DNA of 64,000 nucleotides from Chryseobacterium artocarpi (GTDB lineage: Bacteria > Bacteroidota > Bacteroidia > Flavobacteriales > Weeksellaceae), in the NCBI RefSeq assembly GCF_001684975.1, contig NZ_MAYH01000001.1, positions 558,001-622,000 on the forward strand, read 5' to 3'. The notes below the pieces were generated by a model. That model was not told where the DNA came from and did not search any database. It saw nothing but the letters and a program-made list of their open reading frames with translations. The position numbers and the translations under genes are program-made. Positions 8,398-16,961 of the stretch are shown here, in pieces. The number at the start of each line of letters is the position of its first letter. The first letter of the stretch is position 1.

Positions 8398-9420
8398 ATG
8401 AAAAAAAGTATAATAGCGGGTTTCGCAGCGATTTTATTATTGGCATCTTGTAATAAGGATAAAGAAATCCTTGATACATTGAATAACTATAATAATTCAA
8501 TGGAAGCAAAAGGATATCATTTTGGTGATAAGCTGGAGCTTCCGAAAGAGGTGACGGAAAATGCAGAAAGCGTAACCATTAGCTTTGGAGATAAAGAAAC
8601 TACCAATTTAACAATTGATCCTAAGTTTTTTACATTGGGAGACAATGCCGTTACATTTAATATCAAAACCAAAGGCGGAGAAGTATTGAATCAGGATGCA
8701 ACGATCAATGTATTCGCGAAAAATCCTGAAAAGAATTTAGCGTATGAAATTATCGCAGAATATCCTCATGATCCAAAAAACTTTGTACAGGGATTCCAGA
8801 TTGAAGGAAATACCATTTATGAAAGTGACGGACAGAACGGTTCTTCTCAGATTTTAAAATATACATTAGGAACTACAACGCCTCTCGCATCTACAAAACA
8901 GGCTCAGGAAGACTTCTCTGAAGGAAGTACCATTGTAGGAGATAAAGTATATCAACTGACATGGCAGAGTAAGAAAGGATATGTGTATGATAAAAATTCA
9001 TTAAAACTTCTTTCAGAATTTGCTTATCCAAATGTATTTGGTGAAGGTTGGGGGCTTACTTATGATGGTAAAAGCCTGATTGCATCAGACGGAAGTAAGC
9101 TTTTATATTTCCTTGATGTGAATGATCCTTCAAAACTGATCAAATATATTGCTGTGGCAGGAAGCTCTCAGGCATATGACCAATTAAATGAACTGGAATA
9201 TCACAAAGGTTTTGTATATGCTAATGTTTGGCAAAAACCAATTATCCTAAAGATCAATCCGGAAACTGGTGAAGTAGTAGGAACATTCGATTTCACAGAA
9301 ATTGCAAAACAAAATACAAAAGGAAGCGATGATGTATTGAACGGAATTGCTTTTAAAGGTGATAATATGCTGGTAACAGGTAAGAACTGGTCGAAGATTT
9401 ATGAAGTTAAGTTGAAATAA
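8398..9420 (+). CDS. Glutaminyl-peptide cyclotransferase-like lipoprotein (copy 1)
   Basis: The 340-residue lipoprotein has a signal peptide and lipobox ending LLLASC (Cys18). A short N-terminal beta domain (about 45-110) precedes a beta-propeller of the glutamine cyclotransferase type, with YPHDPKNFVQGF, ESDG, FGEGWGLTYDG, LNELEYHKGFVYANVW and VLNGIA. This matches the family that converts N-terminal Gln to pyroglutamate, as in plant-type glutaminyl cyclases. Most likely it faces the periplasm or cell surface. It is followed by a close paralogue, separated by a terminator. The exact substrate is not deducible. Confidence 0.88.
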   Translation: MKKSIIAGFAAILLLASCNKDKEILDTLNNYNNSMEAKGYHFGDKLELPKEVTENAESVTISFGDKETTNLTIDPKFFTLGDNAVTFNIKTKGGEVLNQDATINVFAKNPEKNLAYEIIAEYPHDPKNFVQGFQIEGNTIYESDGQNGSSQILKYTLGTTTPLASTKQAQEDFSEGSTIVGDKVYQLTWQSKKGYVYDKNSLKLLSEFAYPNVFGEGWGLTYDGKSLIASDGSKLLYFLDVNDPSKLIKYIAVAGSSQAYDQLNELEYHKGFVYANVWQKPIILKINPETGEVVGTFDFTEIAKQNTKGSDDVLNGIAFKGDNMLVTGKNWSKIYEVKLK

Positions 9421-9446
9421 TATTCTAATATTAGTTTATCTATAAA

Positions 9447-9477
9447 AAATAGCGTTCCTTAGGTAGCGCTATTTTTG
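9447..9477 (+). terminator. Terminator between the two glutaminyl-cyclase paralogues
   Basis: 8-bp stem (AAATAGCG / CGCTATTT) with a 12-base loop and a T-rich end, lying 26 bases after the first copy's stop codon. Confidence 0.75.
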
Positions 9478-9498
9478 TATAATCTTTATTCTTTAAAA

Positions 9499-10539
9499 AT
9501 GATGAAAAAAACCATGAGACTAAAAGTAATAGCTGGCTTTATTGCCTTTTTTCTGTTAGTATCTTGCAACAATAAAGAAAAAATGCTGGATTCTCTTGCT
9601 GACTATAATAATGAAAGAGAAACAAGAGGCTATCATTTTGGTGATAGATTAGAGCTTCCAAAAGAAGTTTCAGAATATGCAGAAAGTATTACAATTAGTT
9701 TTAATGATAAAGAAACTACCAATTTAACGATTGATCCTAAATTTTTTACTTTAGGAGATAATAAGGTTGTGTTTATTATTAAAACAAAAAACGGAGAAAC
9801 TCTCAGTCAGGATGCTACTATTAATGTATTCACAAAGAATAAAGAAAAGGAAATACCTTATCAGATTATAGCAGATTACCCTCATAACCCGGATAATTTC
9901 ATTGAAGGATTTTTAGTAGAAGGAAACACTGTATATGAAAGTGATGGTTTGGACAATGCGTCTCAACTTATAAAATATACTTTGGGTGCAACGGTTCCTA
10001 CTATCATAAAAAAACAGCCTGCAAATGTTTTTTCTGAAGGTTGTACTATTGTCGGAGATAAAGTTTACCAGCTGACTTACCGTAATAAAATTGGTTTTAT
10101 TTATGATAAAAATACATTGGAAAAACTTTCAGAATTTCCTTTACCGAATATCATTGGAGAAGGATGGGGACTTACTTATGATGGTGAAAATCTTGTAGCG
10201 ACTGATGGTTCAAAAAATCTTTACTTTTTAGATGTAAATGACCCTTCAAAAGTTGTGAAAATAGTTCCTGTTGCCGGAAATACTGAAACTTATGAAAATC
10301 TGAATGAGCTTGAATATCATAAAGGTTTTATTTATTCAAATGTATGGCATAAACCTATCATTTTAAAGATTAATCCTGCTACAGGAGAAGTTGTTGGAAA
10401 ATTTGATTTTACAAAGTTGACGAACGAAAACAACGAAGGCAATAGTGAATATGTCTTGAATGGAATTGCTTTTAAAGGTGATAATATGCTGATAACAGGA
10501 AAAAATTGGAAAAAAATCTATGAAATTGTTATTAAATAA
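9499..10539 (+). CDS. Glutaminyl-peptide cyclotransferase-like lipoprotein (copy 2)
   Basis: This is a tandem paralogue of the preceding gene, aligning over the full length with roughly two thirds of residues identical by eye. It keeps the lipobox (LLVSC), the N-terminal beta domain and the propeller motifs FIEGF, ESDG, IGEGWGLTYDG, LNELEYHKGF and VLNGIA. The start is placed at ATG 9499 (347 residues); an ATG at 9502 is equally possible, and the upstream TTG at 9475 lies in the terminator tail. Its codon choice looks slightly more AT-rich than copy 1, suggesting divergence after duplication. Confidence 0.87.
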   Translation: MMKKTMRLKVIAGFIAFFLLVSCNNKEKMLDSLADYNNERETRGYHFGDRLELPKEVSEYAESITISFNDKETTNLTIDPKFFTLGDNKVVFIIKTKNGETLSQDATINVFTKNKEKEIPYQIIADYPHNPDNFIEGFLVEGNTVYESDGLDNASQLIKYTLGATVPTIIKKQPANVFSEGCTIVGDKVYQLTYRNKIGFIYDKNTLEKLSEFPLPNIIGEGWGLTYDGENLVATDGSKNLYFLDVNDPSKVVKIVPVAGNTETYENLNELEYHKGFIYSNVWHKPIILKINPATGEVVGKFDFTKLTNENNEGNSEYVLNGIAFKGDNMLITGKNWKKIYEIVIK

Positions 10540-10571
10540 AAGTGTAAATTGCTTGCATTCTTTTTAAAGAA

Positions 10572-11543
10572 ATGATCTTTAATATTATAAAATTGAGATT
10601 AATCTATCTAATATGCATTTTCATTTTCTGTTCTTCCGCAGCACAGAAAGTTCTTCCTTTAGATACCTTAAAGTTGAAGGAAGCCAAAGATATGCTTGCC
10701 GATGACTACGGAAATCTGTATATCTATAAAAATAAAGACTTTAGTTTTACGAAATACGATTCCTTAGGAAAGCAGATCGGAAAAATGATGCTTACGGTTC
10801 CGTATAAGGTGCAATCTGTACAAAATCCATTGAATGTACCTTTGTTTTCTGAAAATGCCCAGGAAATGAAATTTGTAGATCAAAATATGAATGAAATTCA
10901 ACGTATTGATTTCAAACAGAAATTCGGGTTCATCAGAATGGCATATGCTGAAGATTTACAGCAGCTGTGGCTATTGGATGACAGTACAAAACGTTTGATA
11001 CAGTACAATTTCAGGAATGATACTACCATTAATTCATTTCCGTTCGATATCAGCTTTGAAGATTTTATGGATCTTCTGGTGTATGAAAGTAAAGTCTATA
11101 TTCTTACTAAAAATCATATCCGAATTTACAGCCTCAAATTTGAAAAACTCTTTGAAGCTCCTGTGAATAACGGAAAACGTTTTAGAAGAGAGAATGATAA
11201 TATATTAGTTATCGCTAATAATTCAATTTTAAAATATGTTCCCGAAAAAGGGATGACGATTCTTTTTGAAGATCAGGATGCACAAATTGTGGATAAAAAC
11301 ATCCTTTCTTATTTTGAAATCAACGGGAACAAACTCTATCTTTACAGTCTTGAAAAAGTAAAGAAAGCCAGGCAGCAAAAACAACTGGAAACACAGCTTG
11401 AAGCAATACAGCCACCGACAGATAAACCAGCGGAAAGTGCTGAAGAAAAAACCAATGAAAAAGGTGAAGAAATAAAACCTCAAGACAATACATTGGAAAA
11501 ATTGATTCAGGATGCTTCCGAAGTTCAGACTGCAGGCGTATAA
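10572..11543 (+). CDS. Secreted protein, propeller-like, unknown function
   Basis: The 323-residue product has an N-terminal hydrophobic signal (IYLICIFIFCSSAAQ) and a body of repeated short beta-strand units such as DDYGNLYIYK, EDLQQLWLLD and ESKVYILTKN, consistent with a WD/NHL-like propeller. The last 60 residues are charged and low-complexity (Gln, Glu, Lys, Pro). I cannot assign a family. It follows the second glutaminyl-cyclase gene by 32 bases and precedes the nucleoside kinase by 39, so all may be co-transcribed. Confidence 0.7.
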   Translation: MIFNIIKLRLIYLICIFIFCSSAAQKVLPLDTLKLKEAKDMLADDYGNLYIYKNKDFSFTKYDSLGKQIGKMMLTVPYKVQSVQNPLNVPLFSENAQEMKFVDQNMNEIQRIDFKQKFGFIRMAYAEDLQQLWLLDDSTKRLIQYNFRNDTTINSFPFDISFEDFMDLLVYESKVYILTKNHIRIYSLKFEKLFEAPVNNGKRFRRENDNILVIANNSILKYVPEKGMTILFEDQDAQIVDKNILSYFEINGNKLYLYSLEKVKKARQQKQLETQLEAIQPPTDKPAESAEEKTNEKGEEIKPQDNTLEKLIQDASEVQTAGV

Positions 11544-11582
11544 AAGCTTATCAATTAATCAGTAAATACAAGGAAAAAGAAT

Positions 11583-12197
11583 ATGCATATTGCAGTTACA
11601 GGAAACATTGGAGCAGGAAAAACAACTTTAACTACGATGCTTTCTAAGCATTACGGATGGGATGCACAGTTTGAAGACGTAGATCATAATCCTTATTTGG
11701 AGGATTTCTATTCAGATATGAGCAAATGGAGCTTTGCACTGCAGGTATATTTCTTGGGAAGCAGATTCCGTCAGGTAAAAGAAATCAGAGAAAGCGGTAA
11801 AAATATCATTCAGGACCGTACCATTTATGAAGATGCACATATTTTTGCAGAAAACTTAAATGATATGAATCTTCTTTCCGACAGAGATTTCAACAACTAT
11901 TCATCGGTTTTTGATCTGATGAAATCTTTTGTATCTGCACCGGATCTTTTAATTTATCTAAAATCAGACGTTCCGAATCTTGTAAAGAAAATCTACAAAA
12001 GAGGACGAGAATATGAAGCTTCAATAAGTATTGAATATCTTTCAAAACTTAATCAGAAGTATGAAAAATGGATCTCCAACTATACAGAAGGAAAGCTTTT
12101 AGTAATTGAAGTAGATAATTTGGATTTCGTGGAAAAACCTGAAGATTTCGGTTTTATCCTAGAAAAAATAGAAGCAGAATTACACGGATTGTTTTAA
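11583..12197 (+). CDS. Deoxynucleoside kinase
   Basis: The 204-residue cytoplasmic enzyme has a P-loop GNIGAGKTT (residues 7-15), the base-binding and LID motifs expected for the dNK family, QDRTIYEDAHIFA near residue 80, and an Arg-rich LID segment KIYKRGREYEASI. It should phosphorylate deoxyadenosine or deoxyguanosine in nucleotide salvage. The length is normal for bacterial dAK/dGK. Specificity between purine and pyrimidine deoxynucleosides cannot be told from sequence alone. Confidence 0.9.
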   Translation: MHIAVTGNIGAGKTTLTTMLSKHYGWDAQFEDVDHNPYLEDFYSDMSKWSFALQVYFLGSRFRQVKEIRESGKNIIQDRTIYEDAHIFAENLNDMNLLSDRDFNNYSSVFDLMKSFVSAPDLLIYLKSDVPNLVKKIYKRGREYEASISIEYLSKLNQKYEKWISNYTEGKLLVIEVDNLDFVEKPEDFGFILEKIEAELHGLF

Positions 12198-12242
12198 CAA
12201 ACTTTTATCACTGTATTAAGAGAACATCCATTAGATTGTTGT

Positions 12243-12250
12243 TAAATTTG
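12243..12250 (+). promoter_or_regulatory. -7 promoter element (TAAATTTG)
   Basis: TAAATTTG matches TAnnTTTG and lies 34 bases before the ArsC-like gene; no TTG is seen at the usual distance upstream. Confidence 0.45.
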
Positions 12251-12284
12251 TTACAGAGCAAGTTTAATTTTAAAATAATTAGAA

Positions 12285-12635
12285 ATGTTAGTCAAGGTTT
12301 TACATAACGGAAACTGTTCAAAGTCAAATGCTGTATTAGAGTATCTTGATGAAAACGGAGTGTCTTTTGAGATTATCAATATTGTTGAAGATCCATTAAG
12401 TGTTTTGGAGATTAAAACAGTATTGAAAAAGCTAAACCAGAGTGTTTTCCATATCATTCGTAAAACGGATAAGCTATATACGGAAAATTACGCTGATAAA
12501 AATTATTCAGAAGAAGAGTGGATCAAAATCCTATCTGAAAATCCTTCACTGATCCAGCGACCAATATTGGTAAAGGGTTCAGTTGCAATGTTGGGAAGAC
12601 CTATTGAAAATGTAAAGTTCTTTATTGAGAAATAA
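12285..12635 (+). CDS. ArsC/Spx-like thioredoxin-fold protein
   Basis: The 116-residue protein has the ArsC family layout with a single N-terminal Cys11 in HNGNCSKS, where arsenate reductases carry their catalytic Cys, and a C-terminal LIQRPILVKG that provides the usual Arg and cis-Pro. It may reduce arsenate with glutathione or glutaredoxin, but the family also includes proteins of unknown role, and no other ars genes are nearby. A 15-bp terminator hairpin follows directly. Confidence 0.85.
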   Translation: MLVKVLHNGNCSKSNAVLEYLDENGVSFEIINIVEDPLSVLEIKTVLKKLNQSVFHIIRKTDKLYTENYADKNYSEEEWIKILSENPSLIQRPILVKGSVAMLGRPIENVKFFIEK

Positions 12636-12647
12636 TAAATACATATA

Positions 12648-12690
12648 AAAACCGGCTGTTTCTAAATGAAACAGCCGGTTTTGTTTTTTA
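12648..12690 (+). terminator. Strong terminator after the ArsC-like gene
   Basis: Perfect 15-bp stem (AAAACCGGCTGTTTC and its complement) with a 5-base loop, then a T-rich tract. It could act in both directions between convergent genes. Confidence 0.92.
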
Positions 12691-12709
12691 TTAAGATGCT
12701 ATTTATTTT

Positions 12710-12742
12710 TAAAAATAAAAAAGACTGTCAAATCTGACAGTC
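12710..12742 (-). terminator. Terminator of the DUF493 gene
   Basis: Read on the minus strand: 8-bp stem GACTGTCA / TGACAGTC, 4-base loop, then a long T tract; it begins 10 bases after the DUF493 stop codon. Confidence 0.88.
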
Positions 12743-12751
12743 CTTAATGTT

Positions 12752-13057
12752 TTACAATAGAATAACGCCTTCTATTTTTGCTACTTCTTTATAAATATTC
12801 ACTACCTGATTAGCATCCAATACAAATGCATTGATATTGCAGGCTGTGTATTTTCCATTTTTGCTTTCGCGGTTTCCTAATGTAAACTTGATGCCATCAA
12901 AAACCCTGTAAATTTCAGTAAGTTTTGTCTGGTCTGTAGGAATAATAAATTTAAATAAATAATCCTCAGGAAAATCATGATGACCTTCCAGTTTTTCCTT
13001 TAAAGACTTGTAGAAATCTTCAGGACTTGCGTGTTGATTTCCTTGTAATATATCCAT
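12752..13057 (-). CDS. DUF493 family protein (YbeD-like)
   Basis: The 101-residue cytoplasmic protein matches the DUF493/YbeD ACT-like fold: a charged N-terminal helix followed by FPEDYLFKFIIPT, a middle strand with FTLGNRESKNGKYTACNINAFV, and a last helix ANQVVNIYKEVAKIEGVILL. Function is unknown; the E. coli homologue neighbours lipoate genes and is considered a regulator-like small protein. ATG 13057 is preferred over the in-frame TTG at 13063. Confidence 0.85.
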   Translation of the reverse strand: MDILQGNQHASPEDFYKSLKEKLEGHHDFPEDYLFKFIIPTDQTKLTEIYRVFDGIKFTLGNRESKNGKYTACNINAFVLDANQVVNIYKEVAKIEGVILL

Positions 13058-13097
13058 CTGCAATTATTAATATAATATAAATATAACGAAATTTTTC

Positions 13098-13769
13098 CTA
13101 TTTTCCAAATGGTCCTAACAGGGACTTGGAGTTCTGATGTTCATAATCCTCGATAATATTGAAAAGCCCGCTCACCAATTGTTCAGAGGCAAGTTTACTC
13201 AGTCCACCTGAATTTACAGTGTTTGTATTTCCGCCTAAAAGGCTTCCCAAAAAATTGCTTCCGGACAAGGCTGTGTTGATGGTTTTTACGATTCCGTATT
13301 CATTCAGCTTTTCATCTACTTTTGGAGCGATAGCTGCAATAAGTTGCTGCGATGTTTTTTCCTTCAAAATTTGAGTGGCTGTAGTTCCCTGAATAATTCT
13401 GGTAACGTCCTGTGCATTCAGACTGTTTACTGCACCTTGTAAGATGGGTCTGGAAGTGTTTACGGTATAAGCCGCAGCCTGAGCAATATAATCTCTTTCT
13501 TTAGCCACCAATGATGGTGCAATCTTCTCAAGAAGGGAGTTTATTTCTCTCAATTCCTTAGGAAGGGCTTTGTCTACCATATTATTTTGTAAAAAGGCTT
13601 CTTTATTGGTATAAATTCCCATTCCTTTATCAATACCATTGAGTAGCATTCTTTTGATGATAGAAAGTCCCATATCGGAAGTGGCAAGTGTAGTACAAGA
13701 TTGTACCGTAGTTGTAATAACAGCACCGGTCCCGATTGCAAGAGCGGCTGCAATGATATATTTTTTCAT
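13098..13769 (-). CDS. DUF4197 domain lipoprotein-like protein
   Basis: The 223-residue protein begins with a signal segment MKKYIIAAALAIGTGAVI ending in TVQSC, a plausible lipobox. The body is alpha-helical and matches DUF4197, with IKRMLLNGIDKGM, LPKELREINSLLEKI, and a Gly/Ser/Asn-rich stretch near residue 190. The family is widespread in Gram-negative bacteria and uncharacterised. ATG 13769 restores the signal peptide; the longer frame from TTG 13805 would run into the promoter. A near-perfect promoter lies 34 bases upstream. Confidence 0.85.
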   Translation of the reverse strand: MKKYIIAAALAIGTGAVITTTVQSCTTLATSDMGLSIIKRMLLNGIDKGMGIYTNKEAFLQNNMVDKALPKELREINSLLEKIAPSLVAKERDYIAQAAAYTVNTSRPILQGAVNSLNAQDVTRIIQGTTATQILKEKTSQQLIAAIAPKVDEKLNEYGIVKTINTALSGSNFLGSLLGGNTNTVNSGGLSKLASEQLVSGLFNIIEDYEHQNSKSLLGPFGK

Positions 13770-13802
13770 TGATCTTTTTATTGCTTTTTTCAAAAACTGC
13801 AC

Positions 13803-13832
13803 CAAAGGTAAATACTATTATCTATTTAACAA
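13803..13832 (-). promoter_or_regulatory. Consensus promoter of the DUF4197 gene
   Basis: On the minus strand: TTG (13832-13830), exactly 19 bases, TACCTTTG (13810-13803). This is a textbook TTG-N19-TAnnTTTG arrangement. Confidence 0.85.
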
Positions 13833-14026
13833 AATATTAAATTTAGTGTTATGATTTGGTGAATTTTTTAACGGAAATTGATATTTTATAATTAGGGATA
13901 TGATGGTTATTTGATGTATAAATTGGGTTTTAGTTTGTGGAATTTAAATATTTACTTGTTTATGTTTAAAAAAACAGAATTGTTTTTAAATTTTTAACAA
14001 AATTTAACATGGTTCGGTTTTTTTTA

Positions 14027-14034
14027 TATTTTTG
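14027..14034 (+). promoter_or_regulatory. -7 promoter element upstream of susC
   Basis: TATTTTTG matches TAnnTTTG and lies 84 bases before the SusC start; the TTG half is absent. The rest of the 313-base gap between the divergent genes is AT-rich and holds nothing else I recognise. Confidence 0.5.
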
Positions 14035-14118
14035 GCTAATGTCTTTTTTTGAGAAATTAATTTAACTCAAACAAAGATGTTACCGAAATTTTGATTGTAC
14101 GAATAAAATTGAAACTAT

Positions 14119-16956
14119 ATGAAACAAAGTAATTTAAAGTATCCATGTCTCATCGCCGTTTTATACTTCGGAATGAACGTGAATGCACAGGTTACAAATG
14201 ACTCCACCAAGGTCCAGAAAATTGACGAAGTTGTCATGATTGGATATGGTAGTCGTAAGAAAGTAGATAACACCACATCAATTAGCTCTATCAGTGCCGA
14301 GGAAGTGACCAAGACTAAAGTTTTGAATGCTACGCAGGCAATTCAAGGGAAAGCTGCAGGGGTACAGATTATCGCATCTGATATGCCGGGATCTACTCCT
14401 TCTGTAATGATCAGAGGTATGGGAACTGTTACAGGTGCAAGATCACCATTGTATGTTGTGGATGGAATGTATTTCAATAATATCAATAATATCAATTCCA
14501 ATGATATTTTAACTTATGATATTCTAAAGGATGCAGCTGCATTGGCTATTTATGGTAACAGAGCTGCTAATGGAGTAATTATTATCACAACAAAATCAGG
14601 AAAAGGAAAATTAAATATTTCTTATGACGGATTAGTGGGTGTAAGAACTCCTCTGAAAACAGTAAAAATGGCGAACGCGTCAGAATTTGCTGCTTATAAT
14701 AATATAGCACTCAACCAGGATAGGTTTTCTACTAATCAGCCTGTAAATACTGACTGGTTTAAAGAAATAACAAGAACTGGGGTTTACAATCAGCATAATC
14801 TTTCTATTTCTGGTTCTTCCGAGGCTGCAAAATATTTCTTTAGTTTAAGTAATTATGATGAGCAGTCTATTTTGAGAGGTACAGATTATAACCGTGCTAC
14901 AATTAGGACTAATAATGAGTTTAAAATTACAAAGGGAATTACTTTATCTCAAAATTTAAGTGTTGCCTTCACAAAAGCTACTCCTAAACCTTTTAATGCT
15001 TTTACTACAGCATATAAGCAATCTCCAATGGTTCCTGTATATTATGCTTCTGGACAGTTTGGAATGCCTTATGTAAATACTACAACAGGTATTGTGGATT
15101 ATACCGGTTATAAGTTTAATGATGTAACAAACCCTGTAAGTCAGCTATTGCTTAATAATGAGCAGAATAGAAATACAGTATTACAAGGAGGGCTGAAACT
15201 AGATATAGATATTATTCAAGGATTGAAATTTACATCTCAATTTAGTGGAGAATATAGTAACTATAAAGCTTATAATTTTAAAGATGAAGTTGCTATCTGG
15301 CTTGCTGGGGATCCTACAAGAGTTCCAAACGGTTTTTCTAGTACAAACCCTAAAAATACGCTTGAAAATACAAGAGAAGATTATTATAACTGGGCTTTAT
15401 CCAATTATTTAACATATAATAAAAAATTAGGAGTTCATGATATTGAGGCAACAATAGGTACTGAAACTACTGTTATGAATGGTATTGATCAGTTAATTGT
15501 TAAAAGAAAAAATTTATTATTAAATGATTCTAACTACTGGAACTTAAATGGAACTGATTATGTGAATAATGTTCAGAGTTTAAAATCAGTGAAATACGAT
15601 AGAAATACAACAGTTTCTTACTTTGCTCGAGCTCAGTATAAATTAATGAATCGTTATTTATTAAGTGCAACAATCAGACGTGACGGATCTTCTCAGTTTG
15701 CAGCTGGACAAAAATGGGGTACTTTCCCTTCATTCGGTGCAGGATGGATTATCTCTGAAGAAGAATTTATGAAAGACGGATTCTTCGACTTATTAAAATT
15801 AAGAGGAGGTTGGGGTAAATTAGGAAACCAAAAAGTTCCATTAAATTATCTTCCATTAAATTCTGGTGTAAATTATAATTATGGATTTGGAAATGCAAAT
15901 CCGGTAAGTAACGGTATTACTGTAAACAAAGGGTATGACCCGGTATTAGGATGGGAAGTTACGGAAGAAAGCTCTTTAGGTTTGGATTTCGGAATGTTCA
16001 ATAAGAGATTAACAGGTAGCATTGATGCCTATAACAGAGAAACAACGAACCTTATTCTTGGTATTACGAATTATATGACATCAGGACAGTCTGAAACTTA
16101 TTACTCTCACGTTGGTGCAGTAAGAAACAGAGGTATGGAATTCTCCATGAACTGGGCTGATAAAGTAGGTGAAAACTGGTCTTACTCTTTAGGAGCTAAT
16201 TACTCTTTCAATGAAAATAAACTTACCAGAGTAGATACAAACAAAAATATTGCTCAGCTAAGTGGAGGAAGTTTAAGTAACGGAGAATGGGTAAAATTAT
16301 TTAATGGTTCTACTGTAGGTCACGCGTTAGGAAGTTTTTATTTATGGGAATACGACGGCTTGGATGCTAATGGAAATATGAAGTATAAAGACCTTAACGG
16401 AAATGGTGTTACAGGACGAGCGGATGCTGGTGATAGAAAATACTTCAACTCTTATATTCCAAAGTCAATGTTAGGAGTTAATGTTTCAGTAAGTTATAAA
16501 AACTGGGATTTTGCTGCAAATGGATACGGAGCATTTGGGTTTAGTGTTTATAATGGTAAAAAAGCTCAAAGAAGTAACAACGTAAATATTGAATCATCAG
16601 TAGCACAAGATTATTGGACTTCAGCCAATCCAACTGGTACAAATCCAAAACCAGCTACAGATAATCCGTTGGCATCTACATATTACCTTGAAGACGGAGA
16701 TTATTTTAGAATTAATAATATATCAATTGGTTATACTGTGAAAAATGTAGTGGATTATGTGAAATCTGTGAAGTTTTATGTAAGTGCAATCAATCCTTTT
16801 GTATGGCAAAAATATTCAGGATATTCAACAGAATTATCAGGATATGATCCTGCAGATGCAAAAACAGAAGGTGATCCTTACAAATTGGCTGGGGTAGAAT
16901 TGAATGCTTATCCTACTTTAAGATCCTTTGTATTCGGTGTAAACGTAAACTTTTAG
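14119..16956 (+). CDS. SusC/RagA family TonB-linked outer membrane transporter
   Basis: The 945-residue protein has a signal peptide (cleavage after NVNAQ, about residue 24), a TonB-box-like IDEVVMIGYGS (35-45), a plug with TQAIQGKAAGVQI, SPLYVVDGM and LKDAAALAIYGNRAANGVIIITTK, and a long beta-barrel ending in an aromatic strand (FVFGVNVNF). It imports oligosaccharides bound by its SusD partner. The usual N-terminal CarboxypepD-like domain is missing, making it a short-type SusC. The gene is 5 bases ahead of susD and opens a locus with GH144 and GH3 enzymes, so the likely cargo is beta-1,2-gluco-oligosaccharide (inference). Confidence 0.93.
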   Translation: MKQSNLKYPCLIAVLYFGMNVNAQVTNDSTKVQKIDEVVMIGYGSRKKVDNTTSISSISAEEVTKTKVLNATQAIQGKAAGVQIIASDMPGSTPSVMIRGMGTVTGARSPLYVVDGMYFNNINNINSNDILTYDILKDAAALAIYGNRAANGVIIITTKSGKGKLNISYDGLVGVRTPLKTVKMANASEFAAYNNIALNQDRFSTNQPVNTDWFKEITRTGVYNQHNLSISGSSEAAKYFFSLSNYDEQSILRGTDYNRATIRTNNEFKITKGITLSQNLSVAFTKATPKPFNAFTTAYKQSPMVPVYYASGQFGMPYVNTTTGIVDYTGYKFNDVTNPVSQLLLNNEQNRNTVLQGGLKLDIDIIQGLKFTSQFSGEYSNYKAYNFKDEVAIWLAGDPTRVPNGFSSTNPKNTLENTREDYYNWALSNYLTYNKKLGVHDIEATIGTETTVMNGIDQLIVKRKNLLLNDSNYWNLNGTDYVNNVQSLKSVKYDRNTTVSYFARAQYKLMNRYLLSATIRRDGSSQFAAGQKWGTFPSFGAGWIISEEEFMKDGFFDLLKLRGGWGKLGNQKVPLNYLPLNSGVNYNYGFGNANPVSNGITVNKGYDPVLGWEVTEESSLGLDFGMFNKRLTGSIDAYNRETTNLILGITNYMTSGQSETYYSHVGAVRNRGMEFSMNWADKVGENWSYSLGANYSFNENKLTRVDTNKNIAQLSGGSLSNGEWVKLFNGSTVGHALGSFYLWEYDGLDANGNMKYKDLNGNGVTGRADAGDRKYFNSYIPKSMLGVNVSVSYKNWDFAANGYGAFGFSVYNGKKAQRSNNVNIESSVAQDYWTSANPTGTNPKPATDNPLASTYYLEDGDYFRINNISIGYTVKNVVDYVKSVKFYVSAINPFVWQKYSGYSTELSGYDPADAKTEGDPYKLAGVELNAYPTLRSFVFGVNVNF

Positions 16957-16961
16957 AAAAA

